Part shown: piece after piece, positions 1 to 13,920 of the stretch
Layout: each line of letters starts with the position of its first letter
Position numbering within the stretch: the stretch's first letter is position 1
DNA from: Bacillus sp. cl95
GTDB lineage: Bacteria > Bacillota > Bacilli > Bacillales > Cytobacillaceae
DNA length: 47,845 bases
Assembly (NCBI RefSeq): GCF_900115925.1
Contig: NZ_FOYF01000011.1
Coordinates: forward strand, 1-47,845
Reading direction: 5' to 3'
Position numbers and translations under genes: made by a program
The notes under the pieces: model-generated
Told to the model about the DNA's origin: nothing
Databases searched by the model: none
What the model saw: the letters and a program-made list of their open reading frames with translations, nothing else

Positions 1-162
1 CTTCAAAACGTCGAAATCTCGGACTAATGTAACATTAACCGAAATTCCCCCATGTATACGTTCCCGTTTTGTGCACAACAACTGGAATAATTGATCCTGT
101 ACAACTAAAAAATTAGTATCATATCCCATTATAGACAGGGATACAAATTCTATACAGAAAAA
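1..162 (-). promoter_or_regulatory. rpsK-rpoA intergenic region with a weak promoter candidate
   Basis: This is the interval downstream of rpsK; in Bacillus the next gene is rpoA, whose start lies outside the window. Read on the minus strand there is a possible promoter with -35 TTGTAT and -10 TATGAT separated by 17 bases, and a second TATAAT box slightly upstream of that -10 without a good -35. A short inverted repeat (TAATG, loop TAA, CATTA) sits near 26-38. No coding sequence is visible. The promoter call is tentative because the -35 matches the consensus at only three positions. Confidence 0.35.
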
Positions 163-552
<390 letters not shown>

Positions 553-576
553 TTAAAAGAGTACCTCCTTTACCGA

Positions 577-942
577 TTATTTCTTCTTGTTCGCTACAGT
601 CTTACGAGGACCTTTGCGTGTACGAGCGTTGTTTTTCGTGTTTTGTCCGCGAACCGGTAAACCACGACGGTGACGAAGACCGCGGTAGCAGCCAATCTCC
701 ATTAAACGCTTGATGTTTAGGGAAATTTCACGACGAAGGTCACCTTCAACTTTTAATTTGTCGATGATTTCACGAATTTTATTTAACTCGTCTTCAGTTA
801 AATCACGCACACGAGTATCTTCAGAAACTCCTGCTTCTGCAAGAACCTTTTGTGCAGTATTTTTACCGATACCATAAATGTAAGTTAAAGAGATTACTAC
901 ACGTTTTTCACGTGGAATATCTACACCAGCAATACGTGCCAT
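577..942 (-). CDS. rpsM: 30S ribosomal protein S13
   Basis: S13 sits on the head of the 30S subunit and touches the P-site tRNA and the intersubunit bridge to the 50S. The 121-residue product begins [17 protein letters not shown], carries the YIYGIGK helix-two-turn-helix segment and ends in the basic [13 protein letters not shown] tail that reaches toward tRNA. A TTG seven codons further upstream is in frame but overlaps the GGAGG ribosome-binding site, so the ATG at 942 is preferred. It lies between rpmJ and rpsK as in other Bacillaceae. Confidence 0.97.
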   Translation of the reverse strand: MARIAGVDIPREKRVVISLTYIYGIGKNTAQKVLAEAGVSEDTRVRDLTEDELNKIREIIDKLKVEGDLRREISLNIKRLMEIGCYRGLRHRRGLPVRGQNTKNNARTRKGPRKTVANKKK

Positions 943-965
943 ATTAAAGCGCACCTCCTTCAAGA

Positions 966-1115
<150 letters not shown>

Positions 1116-1334
1116 CTATTTAAAGCGGTACGTAATTCTTCCGCGAGTTAAGTCATATGGAGAGAGCTCAACAGTTACTTTATCTCCAGGAAGAATACGA
1201 ATGAAGTGCATTCGGATTTTACCTGAAACGTGAGCAAGCACAGTATGACCGTTTTCTAATTCTACCTTAAACATGGCGTTCGGCAAAGTTTCTAGTACTT
1301 TACCTTCGATTTCAATTACATCATCTTTTGCCAT
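1116..1334 (-). CDS. infA: translation initiation factor IF-1
   Basis: IF-1 is a small S1/OB-fold protein that binds the A site of the 30S subunit during initiation and assists IF-2 and IF-3. The 72-residue product is exactly the family length, from [13 protein letters not shown] through the OB-fold strands to the characteristic [12 protein letters not shown] end. It is followed by rpmJ. In B. subtilis a small KOW-domain gene lies between map and infA; I see none here, and instead there is a leader of about 200 bases with its own likely promoter. Confidence 0.98.
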   Translation of the reverse strand: MAKDDVIEIEGKVLETLPNAMFKVELENGHTVLAHVSGKIRMHFIRILPGDKVTVELSPYDLTRGRITYRFK

Positions 1335-1388
1335 CTACTTGTCTCCCTTCTCTTTATCAGATAGGTTTGATTCATCATTTGTAAGTGC

Positions 1389-1407
1389 ATAACGGTCATC
1401 CCGTTAT
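1389..1407 (-). promoter_or_regulatory. stem-loop in the infA leader
   Basis: A perfect 7-base inverted repeat (ATAACGG and CCGTTAT around a 5-base loop) lies in the transcribed leader of infA, about 55 bases before the start codon. No run of U follows it, so it is not an intrinsic terminator. It could affect message stability or translation; nothing in the sequence decides which. Confidence 0.4.
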
Positions 1408-1552
1408 TGACGCATCCTTTTAGTGAATACTGCACTGAACTTAATGGGATATATAATCAAAAAGTTAGAGATGTATAAATTTTAATCCTTAGATCTACAC
1501 AAAAATGAGCATTTCCATGGGATTACAAAACCATTCATCAACCAACCTTACT

Positions 1553-1561
1553 ATTATAGCA
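1553..1561 (-). promoter_or_regulatory. extended -10 promoter for infA
   Basis: On the minus strand the motif TGC-TATAAT is a perfect sigma-A -10 box with the TGn extension. No good -35 is found 16-18 bases upstream, which is tolerated by extended -10 promoters. Transcription would start near 1546 and give infA a leader of about 210 bases, allowing infA-rpmJ-rpsM-rpsK-rpoA expression in addition to read-through from map. Confidence 0.6.
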
Positions 1562-1650
1562 TATTGATCACTATCGTGCCCGCTTTTTTTCTAGAAACTA
1601 TATGTTTCCATTGCGGAACTGGAACAAATCATATGTGGTGAGCACTTCGA

Positions 1651-2396
1651 TTAAGCTTTTGTAAAAATTTCAAAGCCTGTCTCAGTAATCGCAATCGTAT
1701 GTTCAAAATGAGCACACATCTTGCCATCCACCGTAACGACTGTCCAATCATCTGCCAGTGTTTTAACATACCGGCTTCCTGCATTCACCATCGGTTCAAT
1801 AGCAAGCACCATTCCAGGCTTGAGACGTGGACCTCTGTTTGGGGGACCATAGTGAGGAATTTGAGGATCCTCATGTAAGTCTTGCCCTATTCCGTGTCCG
1901 ACATACTCGCGTACAACAGAGAAACCATTAGCTTCTACATAAGTTTGAATCGCATGTGAGATGTTCGATAGCCGTTCACCTGGTTTAGCTTCTTCAAGGC
2001 CTTTAAATAGTGATTGTTCCGTTACATCTAAAAGACGCTGCGTTTCCTCATCTATTTTACCAACGGGATACGTCCAGGCAGAATCACCGTGGTAGCCATT
2101 ATATTCGGCTCCAATATCAATGCTGATAATATCGCCCTCAACCAATACTCGGTTCCCTGGGATTCCATGAACAAGTTCATTATTCACAGAAGCACAGATA
2201 CTGCCAGTAAAACCATTGTACCCTTTAAAAGAAGGAATTGCCTTATGGCTTCGGATGACATCCTCAGCTATTTTATCAAGTTCCTTAGTCGTAATACCTG
2301 GAGCAATGTGTTTTTTTAACTCCTGGTGGGTAAGAGCAACTATACGGCCGGCCTCACGCATGATATCAAGTTCGCGTGGAGTTTTACAAATGATCA

Positions 2397-2397
<1 letters not shown>
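1651..2397 (-). CDS. map: methionine aminopeptidase, type I
   Basis: This enzyme removes the initiator methionine from nascent proteins after deformylation, when the second residue is small. The 248-residue product has all six active-site residues in family order: His77, Asp94, Asp105, His168, Glu201 and Glu232, in the motifs [26 protein letters not shown] and FEHTIA. It lacks the N-terminal zinc-finger extension found in eukaryotic enzymes. The start codon overlaps the adk stop by one base (TAATG), which suggests translational coupling within the secY-adk-map unit. Confidence 0.98.
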
Positions 2398-3059
<662 letters not shown>

Positions 3060-3106
3060 TCAGTCTCTAATTGGCATTAAGGGAACAAAATGTCCCCTTA
3101 AACCAG

Positions 3107-4402
3107 TTATTTAATGAAACCTTTGTAGTGACGTTTCACTAACTGTGCTTCAAGTTGCTTCATAGTATCAAGTGCTACACCTACAACGATCAATAAGCTC
3201 GTTCCGCCAATTTGAGCAGAGGCAGGAAGGTTTGCAAACTTGATGAATACAACTGGAAGTACAGCAATCGCGGCTAAGAATAAAGAGCCTACAAAAGTTA
3301 AGCGGTATAACACGCGTGTCAAGTATTCCTGAGTGCTTTTTCCGGGACGGATTCCAGGAATGTAACCGCCCTGTTTTTTCAAGTTCTCTGAAACTTGTTC
3401 AGGATTAACTTGGATAAAAGCATAGAAATAGCTGAAAGCAATGATTAATGCGCTGTATAATACCATTCCAATCGGATGGGTATAATCAAAGACTCTTTGG
3501 ATCCATAGCGTAACGTCGTTTTGAGTAAAAAACGATGCTATCGTTTTTGGAGTAATGATAAATGATACTGCGAAAATAACTGGAATTACACCAGCTGCAT
3601 TTACTTTTAAAGGTAAGTGTGTTGATTGTCCACCCGTAGAATTACGACCAGCAACAACTTTTTTCGCATATTGAATCGGAATCTTACGTAGAGCTTGTTG
3701 AATAAAGATTACTGCCACAACTATAGCTACTACAGCTAATAAGATTAGAAGAACAGTGATGATACGAAGGAACAATTGTTCACCTGCATCTTCAAACTGT
3801 TGAGCATAAATTTGGTTAATAGTTGTAGGGATACCCGCAACGATACCAGCAAAGATGATGATGGAAATACCATTTCCAACACCTTTTGCAGTAATTTGCT
3901 CACCTAACCACATTAGGAATGCAGTACCACCAGTTAAAACAGTAGCTATTAACAAGTACGCAGGAATTCCGGCATTTTCAATGAGTTGGCCACCGGCAAT
4001 ACCATTAAAGCCGTATGACATGCCGAATGCCTGGATAAATCCAAGCACAATAGTAAAGTAGCGTGTAAACTGAGCAAGTTTACGGCGTCCTGCATCTCCT
4101 TGCTTAGACCATTCCGTAAATTTAGGCACGACATCCATCTGCAAAAGCTGAATGATGATCGATGCTGTGATATACGGCATGATACCCATCGCAAAAATAG
4201 AGAAGTTCTTTAGGGCGCCACCGCCAAATGTATTCAGCACTCCGAAAACACTTAGTTGATCTTGTGCTTGTAAAACTTCAGCATTTACACCAGGTACAGG
4301 AATAAATGTACCTAGGCGAAATACGATTAACATAAGTAGGGTGAAAACGATCTTTTGTCTAATTTCACCCACGCGCATAAAATTGGAGATAGTCTGGAAC
4401 AT
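3107..4402 (-). CDS. secY: protein translocase channel subunit SecY
   Basis: SecY forms the membrane pore of the Sec translocase with SecE and SecG. The 431-residue product has ten hydrophobic spans, starting after a short cytoplasmic N-terminus, with the plug region following FIPVPGVN and the C-terminal cytoplasmic loops carrying IRPGKST and YKGFIK. Length and motifs match the family. The ATG overlaps the rplO stop codon by one base, so translation is probably coupled to the ribosomal protein genes upstream. The secE partner is in this same window. Confidence 0.98.
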   Translation of the reverse strand: MFQTISNFMRVGEIRQKIVFTLLMLIVFRLGTFIPVPGVNAEVLQAQDQLSVFGVLNTFGGGALKNFSIFAMGIMPYITASIIIQLLQMDVVPKFTEWSKQGDAGRRKLAQFTRYFTIVLGFIQAFGMSYGFNGIAGGQLIENAGIPAYLLIATVLTGGTAFLMWLGEQITAKGVGNGISIIIFAGIVAGIPTTINQIYAQQFEDAGEQLFLRIITVLLILLAVVAIVVAVIFIQQALRKIPIQYAKKVVAGRNSTGGQSTHLPLKVNAAGVIPVIFAVSFIITPKTIASFFTQNDVTLWIQRVFDYTHPIGMVLYSALIIAFSYFYAFIQVNPEQVSENLKKQGGYIPGIRPGKSTQEYLTRVLYRLTFVGSLFLAAIAVLPVVFIKFANLPASAQIGGTSLLIVVGVALDTMKQLEAQLVKRHYKGFIK

Positions 4403-4842
4403 TAGATCACCTCTATGCTTCCGCCAACAGCTTCGATAGCTTCTTTGGCAGCAGAGGAGAATTTGTTAGCTTTAATAGTAAGCTTTTTCTCAATCTTACC
4501 TTTTGCAAGAATTTTGATTCCTGCTCTCTCGTTGCTAACAACGCCTGATTCGATAAGAAGTTCTGGAGTAACTTCTGTACCTTCTTCAAAGCGGTTTAAA
4601 GCATCAAGATTTACGATAGCGTAATCTTTACGGTTAATGTTTGTGAATCCACGCTTAGGCAAACGACGGAATAAAGGAGTTTGACCACCCTCGAATCCTA
4701 GGCGAACACCGCCACCGGAACGAGCGTTTTGACCTTTGTGACCTTTACCGGCAGTTTTTCCGTTTCCGGAACCAATACCACGGCCTTTGCGTTTACGTTC
4801 TTGACGAGAACCTTCTGCAGGCTTTAACTCATGAAGTTTCAT
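4402..4842 (-). CDS. rplO: 50S ribosomal protein L15
   Basis: L15 binds 23S rRNA and acts late in large-subunit assembly. The 146-residue product starts [20 protein letters not shown], has the long glycine- and basic-rich extension [17 protein letters not shown] that threads into rRNA, and a globular C-terminal half ending VGGSIEVI. It follows rpmD closely, with a clear GGAGG site, and overlaps secY by one base at its end. Confidence 0.98.
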   Translation of the reverse strand: MKLHELKPAEGSRQERKRKGRGIGSGNGKTAGKGHKGQNARSGGGVRLGFEGGQTPLFRRLPKRGFTNINRKDYAIVNLDALNRFEEGTEVTPELLIESGVVSNERAGIKILAKGKIEKKLTIKANKFSSAAKEAIEAVGGSIEVI

Positions 4843-4874
4843 ATGGGCACCTCCTTATGAAAGAGAAGAATCGA

Positions 4875-5054
4875 TTATTGTTCTTTAACCGTTACCAGGT
4901 GAGCAACTTTGGTGATCATACCACGAATAGCAGCATTATCTTGTTGGACAACTGTTTGGTTAACTTTGCGTAATCCTAAAGCTTCAACTGTTTTGCGTTG
5001 GTCTTGTGGACGACCAATCACACTTTTAGTGAGGGTAACTTCTAATTTCGCCAT
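4875..5054 (-). CDS. rpmD: 50S ribosomal protein L30
   Basis: L30 is a small surface protein of the large subunit. I translated a 59-residue product starting [19 protein letters not shown] and ending HLVTVKEQ, with the conserved VIGRP and [11 protein letters not shown] segments; this is the normal bacterial length. It lies 12 bases after rpsE and about 30 bases before rplO, in the standard spc order. Confidence 0.97.
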   Translation of the reverse strand: MAKLEVTLTKSVIGRPQDQRKTVEALGLRKVNQTVVQQDNAAIRGMITKVAHLVTVKEQ

Positions 5055-5066
5055 TGTTTTCCCTCC

Positions 5067-5585
<519 letters not shown>

Positions 5586-5588
5586 CTA

Positions 5589-5951
5589 TTAAAATTCTAA
5601 GCCGTTTTCACGAGCAGCATCAGCTAATGCTTGGATACGGCCATGATATAGGTATCCTCCACGGTCAAAAACGACTGCTGATACACCTTTTTCTACCGCA
5701 CTCTTAGCAATTAGTTCTCCGACCTTTTTAGCTGCTTCAACGTTGCCGGTAGAATCAAGACCGAAATCTTTATCTAATGTAGAAGCACTCGCTAGAGTTA
5801 CTCCATTAACATCATCAATTAATTGAGCATAAATGTGTTTGCTGGAACGGAACACATTTAAACGAGGACGAGCTGCAGTACCGCTAAGTTTCGCACGAAC
5901 ACGAGCATGTCTCTTTTTGCGAGTAGCGTTTTTATCAAGCTTCGTAATCAT
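5589..5951 (-). CDS. rplR: 50S ribosomal protein L18
   Basis: L18 binds 5S rRNA and, with L5, anchors it in the central protuberance. The 120-residue product has a basic N-terminus ([19 protein letters not shown]), the [16 protein letters not shown] segment and the C-terminal [20 protein letters not shown] helix region. Size and motifs are complete. The gene lies between rplF and rpsE. Confidence 0.98.
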   Translation of the reverse strand: MITKLDKNATRKKRHARVRAKLSGTAARPRLNVFRSSKHIYAQLIDDVNGVTLASASTLDKDFGLDSTGNVEAAKKVGELIAKSAVEKGVSAVVFDRGGYLYHGRIQALADAARENGLEF

Positions 5952-5983
5952 TTATGTCACTCCTTTCGTTTACTTATGCGGCA

Positions 5984-6520
5984 TTACTTACCTGTTTTAC
6001 CTTCTTTACGACGAACAAATTCGCCTTCGTAACGAATCCCTTTGCCTTTGTACGGCTCTGGAGGACGGACTTGGCGGATGTTAGCAGCTAGTGCTCCAAC
6101 GCGCTCCTTATCAGTACCTTTTACGATAATTTTCGTGTTAGCAGGCACTTCAATTTCCAATCCTTGTTCAGGTTCGATTTCAACAGGGTGAGAGTATCCA
6201 ACGTTTAATACAAGCTTGCTACCTTGCTTTTGAGCACGGTAACCAACCCCGATTAATTCAAGAGTTCTTTCGTAACCCTTAGATACACCTTCAACCATGT
6301 TTGCAAGTACAGCACGAGTAGTACCGTGAAGTGCGCGGTGTTCCTTAATATCAGAAGGACGTGTAATAGTGATTACATTCTCTTCGATCTTGATCTCCAT
6401 ATCAGGGCTAAAAGAACGAGTAAGTTCGCCTTTTGCTCCTTTTACAGTAACAGTATTATTATCAAGAGTTACAGTAACTCCTGCTGGGATTTCAATAGGT
6501 TTTTTACCTACACGAGACAT
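5984..6520 (-). CDS. rplF: 50S ribosomal protein L6
   Basis: L6 binds near the sarcin-ricin loop and the GTPase-associated region of the large subunit. The 178-residue product contains two repeated domains and the conserved rRNA-contact segment near the C-terminus, [19 protein letters not shown]. It starts [15 protein letters not shown], as in other Bacilli, and stands between rpsH and rplR. Confidence 0.98.
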   Translation of the reverse strand: MSRVGKKPIEIPAGVTVTLDNNTVTVKGAKGELTRSFSPDMEIKIEENVITITRPSDIKEHRALHGTTRAVLANMVEGVSKGYERTLELIGVGYRAQKQGSKLVLNVGYSHPVEIEPEQGLEIEVPANTKIIVKGTDKERVGALAANIRQVRPPEPYKGKGIRYEGEFVRRKEGKTGK

Positions 6521-6551
6521 TTAGTGCACCTCCATTCTTTCAAAAACTCGA

Positions 6552-6950
6552 TTACCAAACGTATGCTAGTACTTCTCCACCGACTTGTTTAGCGCGAGCT
6601 TCCTTGTCAGTTAAAACACCTTGTGAAGTTGATACTAGTGCAATACCTAAACCATTAAGTACGCGTGGAACCTCAGTAGACTTAGCGTATACACGAAGAC
6701 CAGGCTTACTAATTCTTTTTAGACCAGTGATAACACGTTCGTTATTTGCACCGTATTTTAAGAAGATACGGATGATACCTTGCTTGTTGTCTTCGATTAA
6801 TTCAACGTCGCGCACGAAACCTTCACGCTTAAGGATATCAGCGATCTCTTTCTTCATGTTGGAAGCAGGTACTTCCAACTTTTCGTGACGAACCATGTTC
6901 GCATTTCGAATGCGGGTAAGCATATCCGCAATAGGATCTGTCATGACCAT
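6552..6950 (-). CDS. rpsH: 30S ribosomal protein S8
   Basis: S8 is a primary 16S rRNA-binding protein of the 30S body. The 132-residue product has the N-terminal [14 protein letters not shown] motif and the C-terminal [20 protein letters not shown] segment that contacts rRNA helix 21. Two in-frame ATGs are close together; the first is 8 bases from a GGAGG site and agrees with the B. subtilis start, so I keep it. Confidence 0.98.
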   Translation of the reverse strand: MVMTDPIADMLTRIRNANMVRHEKLEVPASNMKKEIADILKREGFVRDVELIEDNKQGIIRIFLKYGANNERVITGLKRISKPGLRVYAKSTEVPRVLNGLGIALVSTSQGVLTDKEARAKQVGGEVLAYVW

Positions 6951-6979
6951 TATTTTTACCTCCTTCCCAAAATTGGGGT

Positions 6980-7165
6980 TTACCAGCTAGCTTTTTTCAC
7001 ACCAGGAATTTGTCCTTTGTATGCTAATTCACGGAAACAAATACGGCAAAGCTTAAATTTACGGTATACAGAGTGCGGACGTCCGCAGCGCTCGCAGCGT
7101 GTGTACGCTTGGACCGGATGTTTAGGCGTGCGTTTTTGTTTTAAAATCATTGACTTTTTAGCCAC
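6980..7165 (-). CDS. rpsN: 30S ribosomal protein S14, zinc-binding type
   Basis: S14 is needed late in 30S head assembly. This 61-residue product is the short zinc form: Cys24, Cys27, Cys40 and Cys43 make two CxxC pairs (RCERCGR and LCRICFRE). The longer zinc-free paralogue that many Bacilli keep elsewhere for zinc starvation is not in this window. The gene has its standard place between rplE and rpsH; the name rpsZ is also used for this form. Confidence 0.97.
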   Translation of the reverse strand: MAKKSMILKQKRTPKHPVQAYTRCERCGRPHSVYRKFKLCRICFRELAYKGQIPGVKKASW

Positions 7166-7190
7166 GTTTTCGCCTCCCTCTATTTAGCGA

Positions 7191-7730
7191 TTACTTTTGG
7201 AATGGCATTCCGAATTGAGTTAATAATTCACGAGCCTCTTCATCAGTGTTAGCAGTCGTTACAATAACGATATCCATACCACGAACCTTGCTTACTTTAT
7301 CGTAATCAATTTCAGGGAAGATTAACTGTTCTTTAACACCTAATGTGTAGTTACCACGGCCGTCAAAAGACTTTTTAGATACACCGCGGAAATCACGTAC
7401 ACGTGGAAGTGATACAGAGATCAATTTATCTAAGAATTCGTACATGCGCTCGCCACGTAGAGTAACTTTAGCACCGATTGGCATACCTTCACGTAGACGG
7501 AAGCCAGCGATAGAGTTCTTCGCACGAGTTACAACCGGCTTTTGACCAGAAAGGATTTGTAATTCCTCTACTGCATTGTCAAGAGCTTTTGCATTTGATA
7601 CAGCGTCACCTACACCCATGTTGATAACGATCTTATCAAGTTGTGGGACCTGCATAACTGATTTATAGTTGAACTTGCTCATAAGAGCAGGAGTAGTTTC
7701 TTTAAGAAATTTTTCTTTTAGGCGGTTCAT
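7191..7730 (-). CDS. rplE: 50S ribosomal protein L5
   Basis: L5 binds 5S rRNA and the P-site tRNA elbow in the central protuberance. The 179-residue product begins [20 protein letters not shown] and shows the conserved [28 protein letters not shown] and [17 protein letters not shown] segments. It follows rplX with the usual spacing and is full length. Confidence 0.98.
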   Translation of the reverse strand: MNRLKEKFLKETTPALMSKFNYKSVMQVPQLDKIVINMGVGDAVSNAKALDNAVEELQILSGQKPVVTRAKNSIAGFRLREGMPIGAKVTLRGERMYEFLDKLISVSLPRVRDFRGVSKKSFDGRGNYTLGVKEQLIFPEIDYDKVSKVRGMDIVIVTTANTDEEARELLTQFGMPFQK

Positions 7731-7756
7731 TTATTGTACCTCCCTTCTTTATTTGA

Positions 7757-8068
7757 CTATTTATCTAGAAATTCACCGGATTTTTTCGCAACGCGGACCT
7801 TCTTACCATCAACCGTTGTAGAACCTACACGAGTAGGATTACCAGTCTTTGGATCGATAGGCATAACGTTTGATACATGAATAGGTGCCTCTTGGCTGTT
7901 AATGCCACCTTGTGGATTCGCTTGAGAAGGCTTAGAGTGCTTCTTTACGATGTTAACACCTTCCACTAGGACACGGCTTTGTTTAGGAAAAGCAGACAGG
8001 ATCACACCTGTTTTACCTTTATCCTTACCAGAGATGACCATAACTTTATCACCTTTTTTTACATGCAT
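7757..8068 (-). CDS. rplX: 50S ribosomal protein L24
   Basis: L24 starts large-subunit assembly by binding the 5' end of 23S rRNA. The 103-residue product is a KOW-domain protein: [19 protein letters not shown] is the KOW core, followed by the extended arms. An in-frame start eight codons upstream would place the initiation codon before the AGGAGG site, so the ATG at 8068, nine bases downstream of GGAGG, is the better choice. Confidence 0.96.
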   Translation of the reverse strand: MHVKKGDKVMVISGKDKGKTGVILSAFPKQSRVLVEGVNIVKKHSKPSQANPQGGINSQEAPIHVSNVMPIDPKTGNPTRVGSTTVDGKKVRVAKKSGEFLDK

Positions 8069-8103
8069 CTGTACGCACCTCCTTAAAGGCAATTGAATTT
8101 AAA

Positions 8104-8499
<396 letters not shown>

Positions 8500-8512
8500 T
8501 TAATCCGAACAA

Positions 8513-8776
8513 TTAAATGATAACTGCTTTTTCTACAACTTCAACTAAACGGAAGCGTTTTGTGGCAGATAGTGGGCGAGTTTCCATGATGCGTACGATA
8601 TCGCCAGTTTTTGCTTCGTTTTGCTCATCATGAGCCTTAAACTTTTTAGAATACTTAACGCGTTTACCATAAAGGGAATGCTTTTTGTATGTTTCAACCA
8701 TGACAGTAACGGTTTTATCCATTTTGTCAGAAACAACGCGCCCAGTGTAAACTTTACGTTGGTTACGTTCACTCAT
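8513..8776 (-). CDS. rpsQ: 30S ribosomal protein S17
   Basis: S17 is a primary 16S rRNA-binding OB-fold protein. The 87-residue product contains the [17 protein letters not shown] strand pair and the [20 protein letters not shown] segment that defines the family. It follows rpmC by about 20 bases with an AGGAGG site. Confidence 0.98.
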   Translation of the reverse strand: MSERNQRKVYTGRVVSDKMDKTVTVMVETYKKHSLYGKRVKYSKKFKAHDEQNEAKTGDIVRIMETRPLSATKRFRLVEVVEKAVII

Positions 8777-8795
8777 TGGGAGAACCTCCTCTCAA

Positions 8796-10085
<1,290 letters not shown>

Positions 10086-10427
10086 TTACCCCTCCTTCTT
10101 CTCTGATAATACGATAGTAATATGGCTAGTACGCTTGTTGATTGCACTTGCACGACCCATTGCACGAGGACGGAAACGCTTGAGCGTTGGACCTTCATCA
10201 ACGAATGCTTGTGCTACAACCAAGCTATTAATATCCATTTCATAATTGTGTTCAGCATTTGCGATAGCAGATTTTAAAACTTTTTCCACGATTGGTGAAG
10301 ATGCTTTAGGAGTTAAGTTTAAAATTGCGATTGCTTCACCGACTTGCTTACCTCGAATTAAATCTACGACTAAACGAGCTTTACGAGGAGCAATACGAAC
10401 TGTTCTTGCAACAGCTTTAGCTTGCAT
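10086..10427 (-). CDS. rplV: 50S ribosomal protein L22
   Basis: L22 extends a beta-hairpin into the nascent peptide tunnel, where changes can give macrolide resistance. The 113-residue product has the [17 protein letters not shown] start and the tunnel hairpin with [20 protein letters not shown]. The hairpin shows no insertion or deletion relative to what I expect of Bacilli. It lies between rpsS and rpsC. Confidence 0.98.
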   Translation of the reverse strand: MQAKAVARTVRIAPRKARLVVDLIRGKQVGEAIAILNLTPKASSPIVEKVLKSAIANAEHNYEMDINSLVVAQAFVDEGPTLKRFRPRAMGRASAINKRTSHITIVLSEKKEG

Positions 10428-10445
10428 CAGGATGCCCTCCTCTCA

Positions 10446-10724
10446 TTAACGTCTTGTTTTCTTATCGTCATTACCGTGACCTTTGTAAGCACGTGTTGGA
10501 GCGAATTCTCCAAGCTTGTGGCCTACCATGTCTTCAGTAACATATACAGGCACATGTTTACGACCATCATATACTGCAACAGTGTGGCCGATAAATTGTG
10601 GGAAGATCGTAGAACGGCGAGACCAAGTCTTAACAACTTGCTTCGCTTCAGTTTCATTTAACTTTTCGATCTTTGTGATTAAATGCTCATCAACAAAAGG
10701 TCCTTTTTTTAAGCTGCGACCCAT
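10446..10724 (-). CDS. rpsS: 30S ribosomal protein S19
   Basis: S19 binds the 30S head with S13 and contributes to the B1 intersubunit bridge. The 92-residue product shows [15 protein letters not shown] and the C-terminal [15 protein letters not shown] motif. It stands between rplB and rplV in the normal S10-operon order. Confidence 0.98.
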   Translation of the reverse strand: MGRSLKKGPFVDEHLITKIEKLNETEAKQVVKTWSRRSTIFPQFIGHTVAVYDGRKHVPVYVTEDMVGHKLGEFAPTRAYKGHGNDDKKTRR

Positions 10725-10784
10725 GGTTGAACCTCCCTTCGTGACTGTTCTACGGTTCGGCTTTGGAACCGTAGTTCAATCCCG

Positions 10785-11636
<852 letters not shown>

Positions 11637-11644
11637 TTAAAATA

Positions 11645-11929
11645 TTATGCTTCGAAAAATTCGATTTCTTTGCTGTCAGTAGTTAATTTAACAATCGCCT
11701 TACGACGTTTGTTTGTGAATCCGCCGAATTTACCCATGCGTTTGAACTTACCTTTGTAGTTCATGATGTTAACTTTCTCAACGTCTACGCCGAAGATTTC
11801 TTCGATAGCGTGTTTAACTTGAGTTTTGTTAGCTCTCACATCTACGTCAAACGTATATTTCTTTTCAGCCATTAAATCAGAAGAACGTTCAGTAATAACG
11901 GGGCGCTTAATGATATCGCGAGCATCCAT
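11645..11929 (-). CDS. rplW: 50S ribosomal protein L23
   Basis: L23 surrounds the peptide exit and is the main trigger-factor and SRP contact. The 94-residue product starts [20 protein letters not shown] and has the [20 protein letters not shown] loop in shortened bacterial form. Its ATG overlaps the rplD stop codon by one base (TAATG), indicating coupled translation. Confidence 0.98.
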   Translation of the reverse strand: MDARDIIKRPVITERSSDLMAEKKYTFDVDVRANKTQVKHAIEEIFGVDVEKVNIMNYKGKFKRMGKFGGFTNKRRKAIVKLTTDSKEIEFFEA

Positions 11930-12552
11930 TATACAAGCACCTCCTCTACTTTTTCAACTGCTGCTTTCGTCATGATCAACTTGTCATGATTTAAAACATC
12001 TAACACATTGATTCCGTCAGCTGTAACTACTGTTACACCAGGAATGTTACGAGCAGATAATGCTACGTTTTCTTCTAGGTCAGCTGTAACGATCAATGCT
12101 TTCTTCTCAACAGAAAGACCTTTCAAGAGGTTCTTGAAGTCCTTTGTTTTTGGTGCTTCGAAAGCAAGGCTTTCCAATACTAAAATGTTCTCTTCCAATA
12201 CTTTAGAAGAAAGAGCAGATTTGATTGCTAAGCGACGTACTTTCTTTGGCAATTTGTAGCTATAGCTGCGTGGAACCGGACCGAAGACCGTACCACCGCC
12301 ACGCCATTGTGGAGAGCGGATAGAACCTTGACGAGCGCGGCCTGTGCCTTTTTGCTTCCAAGGCTTACGTCCACCACCGGCTACTTCAGAGCGAATTTTT
12401 GTTTTATGAGTTCCTTGACGTAATGAAGCGCGTTGCATCACAACAGCTTCAAATAGTACATGCTCATTAGGTGCAATACCGAATACAGATGCACTAAGTT
12501 CGATTTCTCCAACTTGAGCTCCGCTTTGGTTAAATAATGCTACTTTAGGCAT
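11929..12552 (-). CDS. rplD: 50S ribosomal protein L4
   Basis: L4 nucleates large-subunit assembly and lines the exit tunnel opposite L22. The 207-residue product has the long tunnel loop with [19 protein letters not shown] and the C-terminal globular domain ending VEKVEEVLV. In gammaproteobacteria L4 also represses the S10 operon; whether that holds in this lineage cannot be read from the sequence. It lies between rplC and rplW. Confidence 0.98.
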   Translation of the reverse strand: MPKVALFNQSGAQVGEIELSASVFGIAPNEHVLFEAVVMQRASLRQGTHKTKIRSEVAGGGRKPWKQKGTGRARQGSIRSPQWRGGGTVFGPVPRSYSYKLPKKVRRLAIKSALSSKVLEENILVLESLAFEAPKTKDFKNLLKGLSVEKKALIVTADLEENVALSARNIPGVTVVTADGINVLDVLNHDKLIMTKAAVEKVEEVLV

Positions 12553-12579
12553 TCCATTTCCTCCTTTCTTGTGAAGTTA

Positions 12580-13206
12580 TTATGCTTTAACCGCACTTTT
12601 AACTTTGATTAATGCTTTTCTTGGTCCAGGTACGTTACCTTTAACTAAAAGTAGGTTGCGTTCAACGTCAACTTTTACGATTTCAAGGTTTTGTACAGTT
12701 ACTTGTTCTCCACCCATACGTCCAGCCAATTTCTTGCCTTTGAATACGCGGTTAGGAGCAACAGGTCCCATAGAACCAGGACGACGGTGATAACGAGAAC
12801 CGTGAGCCATTGGGCCTCTTGATTGTCCGTGGCGTTTAATAACACCTTGGAAACCTTTACCCTTTGAGATTCCTGTAACATCAATTACATCGCCTGCAGC
12901 GAAAATATCAACTTTGACTTCTTGACCAACTTCATACCCAGCTAAATCTATTCCGCGGAATTCGCGAACGAAGCGCTTAGGAGTAGTACTTGCTTTTGCA
13001 ACGTGGCCTTTTTCTGGTTTGTTTGAAACCTTTTCACGCTTATCTTCAAAACCTAATTGAACCGCTTCGTAACCATCGATTTCAATTGTTTTCTTTTGAA
13101 GAACTACGTTTGCAGCTGCTTCAATTACAGTAACCGGAATAAGGTTTCCGTTCTCAGCGAATACTTGAGTCATTCCAATCTTTCTTCCTAAGATTCCTTT
13201 GGTCAT
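12580..13206 (-). CDS. rplC: 50S ribosomal protein L3
   Basis: L3 binds 23S rRNA early and its central finger reaches the peptidyl transferase centre. The 208-residue product starts [16 protein letters not shown] and has the finger with [24 protein letters not shown] three codons upstream is in frame but forms part of the AGGAGGTG ribosome-binding site, so the ATG at 13206 is chosen. It is the second gene of the S10 operon. Confidence 0.97.
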   Translation of the reverse strand: MTKGILGRKIGMTQVFAENGNLIPVTVIEAAANVVLQKKTIEIDGYEAVQLGFEDKREKVSNKPEKGHVAKASTTPKRFVREFRGIDLAGYEVGQEVKVDIFAAGDVIDVTGISKGKGFQGVIKRHGQSRGPMAHGSRYHRRPGSMGPVAPNRVFKGKKLAGRMGGEQVTVQNLEIVKVDVERNLLLVKGNVPGPRKALIKVKSAVKA

Positions 13207-13241
13207 ATCAGTCACACCTCCTGTTATATATATAATATCTA

Positions 13242-13750
<509 letters not shown>

Positions 13751-13754
13751 TACT

Positions 13755-13783
13755 ATTATAACGACTATACCAATTAATTTCAA
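13755..13783 (-). promoter_or_regulatory. S10 operon promoter, upstream copy
   Basis: The -35 TTGAAA and -10 TATAAT are separated by exactly 17 bases, a near-consensus sigma-A promoter, with predicted start near 13748. It lies just downstream of the tuf terminator, so it can start the long S10-spc-alpha transcript independently of the str operon. Confidence 0.8.
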
Positions 13784-13876
13784 GTACATATTTGAAACGC
13801 GAAAAATTACAACAATTCATTCAGATTATAATTCTATTTATATAGAAGAAACTCGTCATAATTTTAAAAGAACAAT

Positions 13877-13908
13877 AAAAAAAGCAGATGGAAGATCCAT
13901 CTGCTTTT
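13877..13908 (-). terminator. intrinsic terminator of the str operon, after tuf
   Basis: The minus strand reads a GCAGATGGA/TCCATCTGC stem with a 3-base loop, extended by flanking A/U pairs, and then seven T residues. It lies 12 bases past the tuf stop codon and closes the ybxF-rpsL-rpsG-fusA-tuf unit. Confidence 0.93.
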
Positions 13909-13920
13909 GAAAGTCATAGA

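Larger units (their letters stand above)
1335..1650. other. map-infA intergenic region, no gene seen
   Basis: These 316 bases separate map from infA. I see no reading frame with a ribosome-binding site on either strand, and no remnant of the KOW-domain RNA-binding protein that B. subtilis carries at this point. The interval holds the infA promoter candidate, the infA leader stem-loop, and a short GAAAC/GTTTC inverted repeat near 1600 that lacks the features of a terminator. Confidence 0.6.

Noticed and set aside
1590-1612. GAAAC/GTTTC inverted repeat with a poly-A/T run near the infA promoter, as a terminator for map
   Set aside because: On the transcribed minus strand the stem is followed by A residues, not T; the stem is only five bases.
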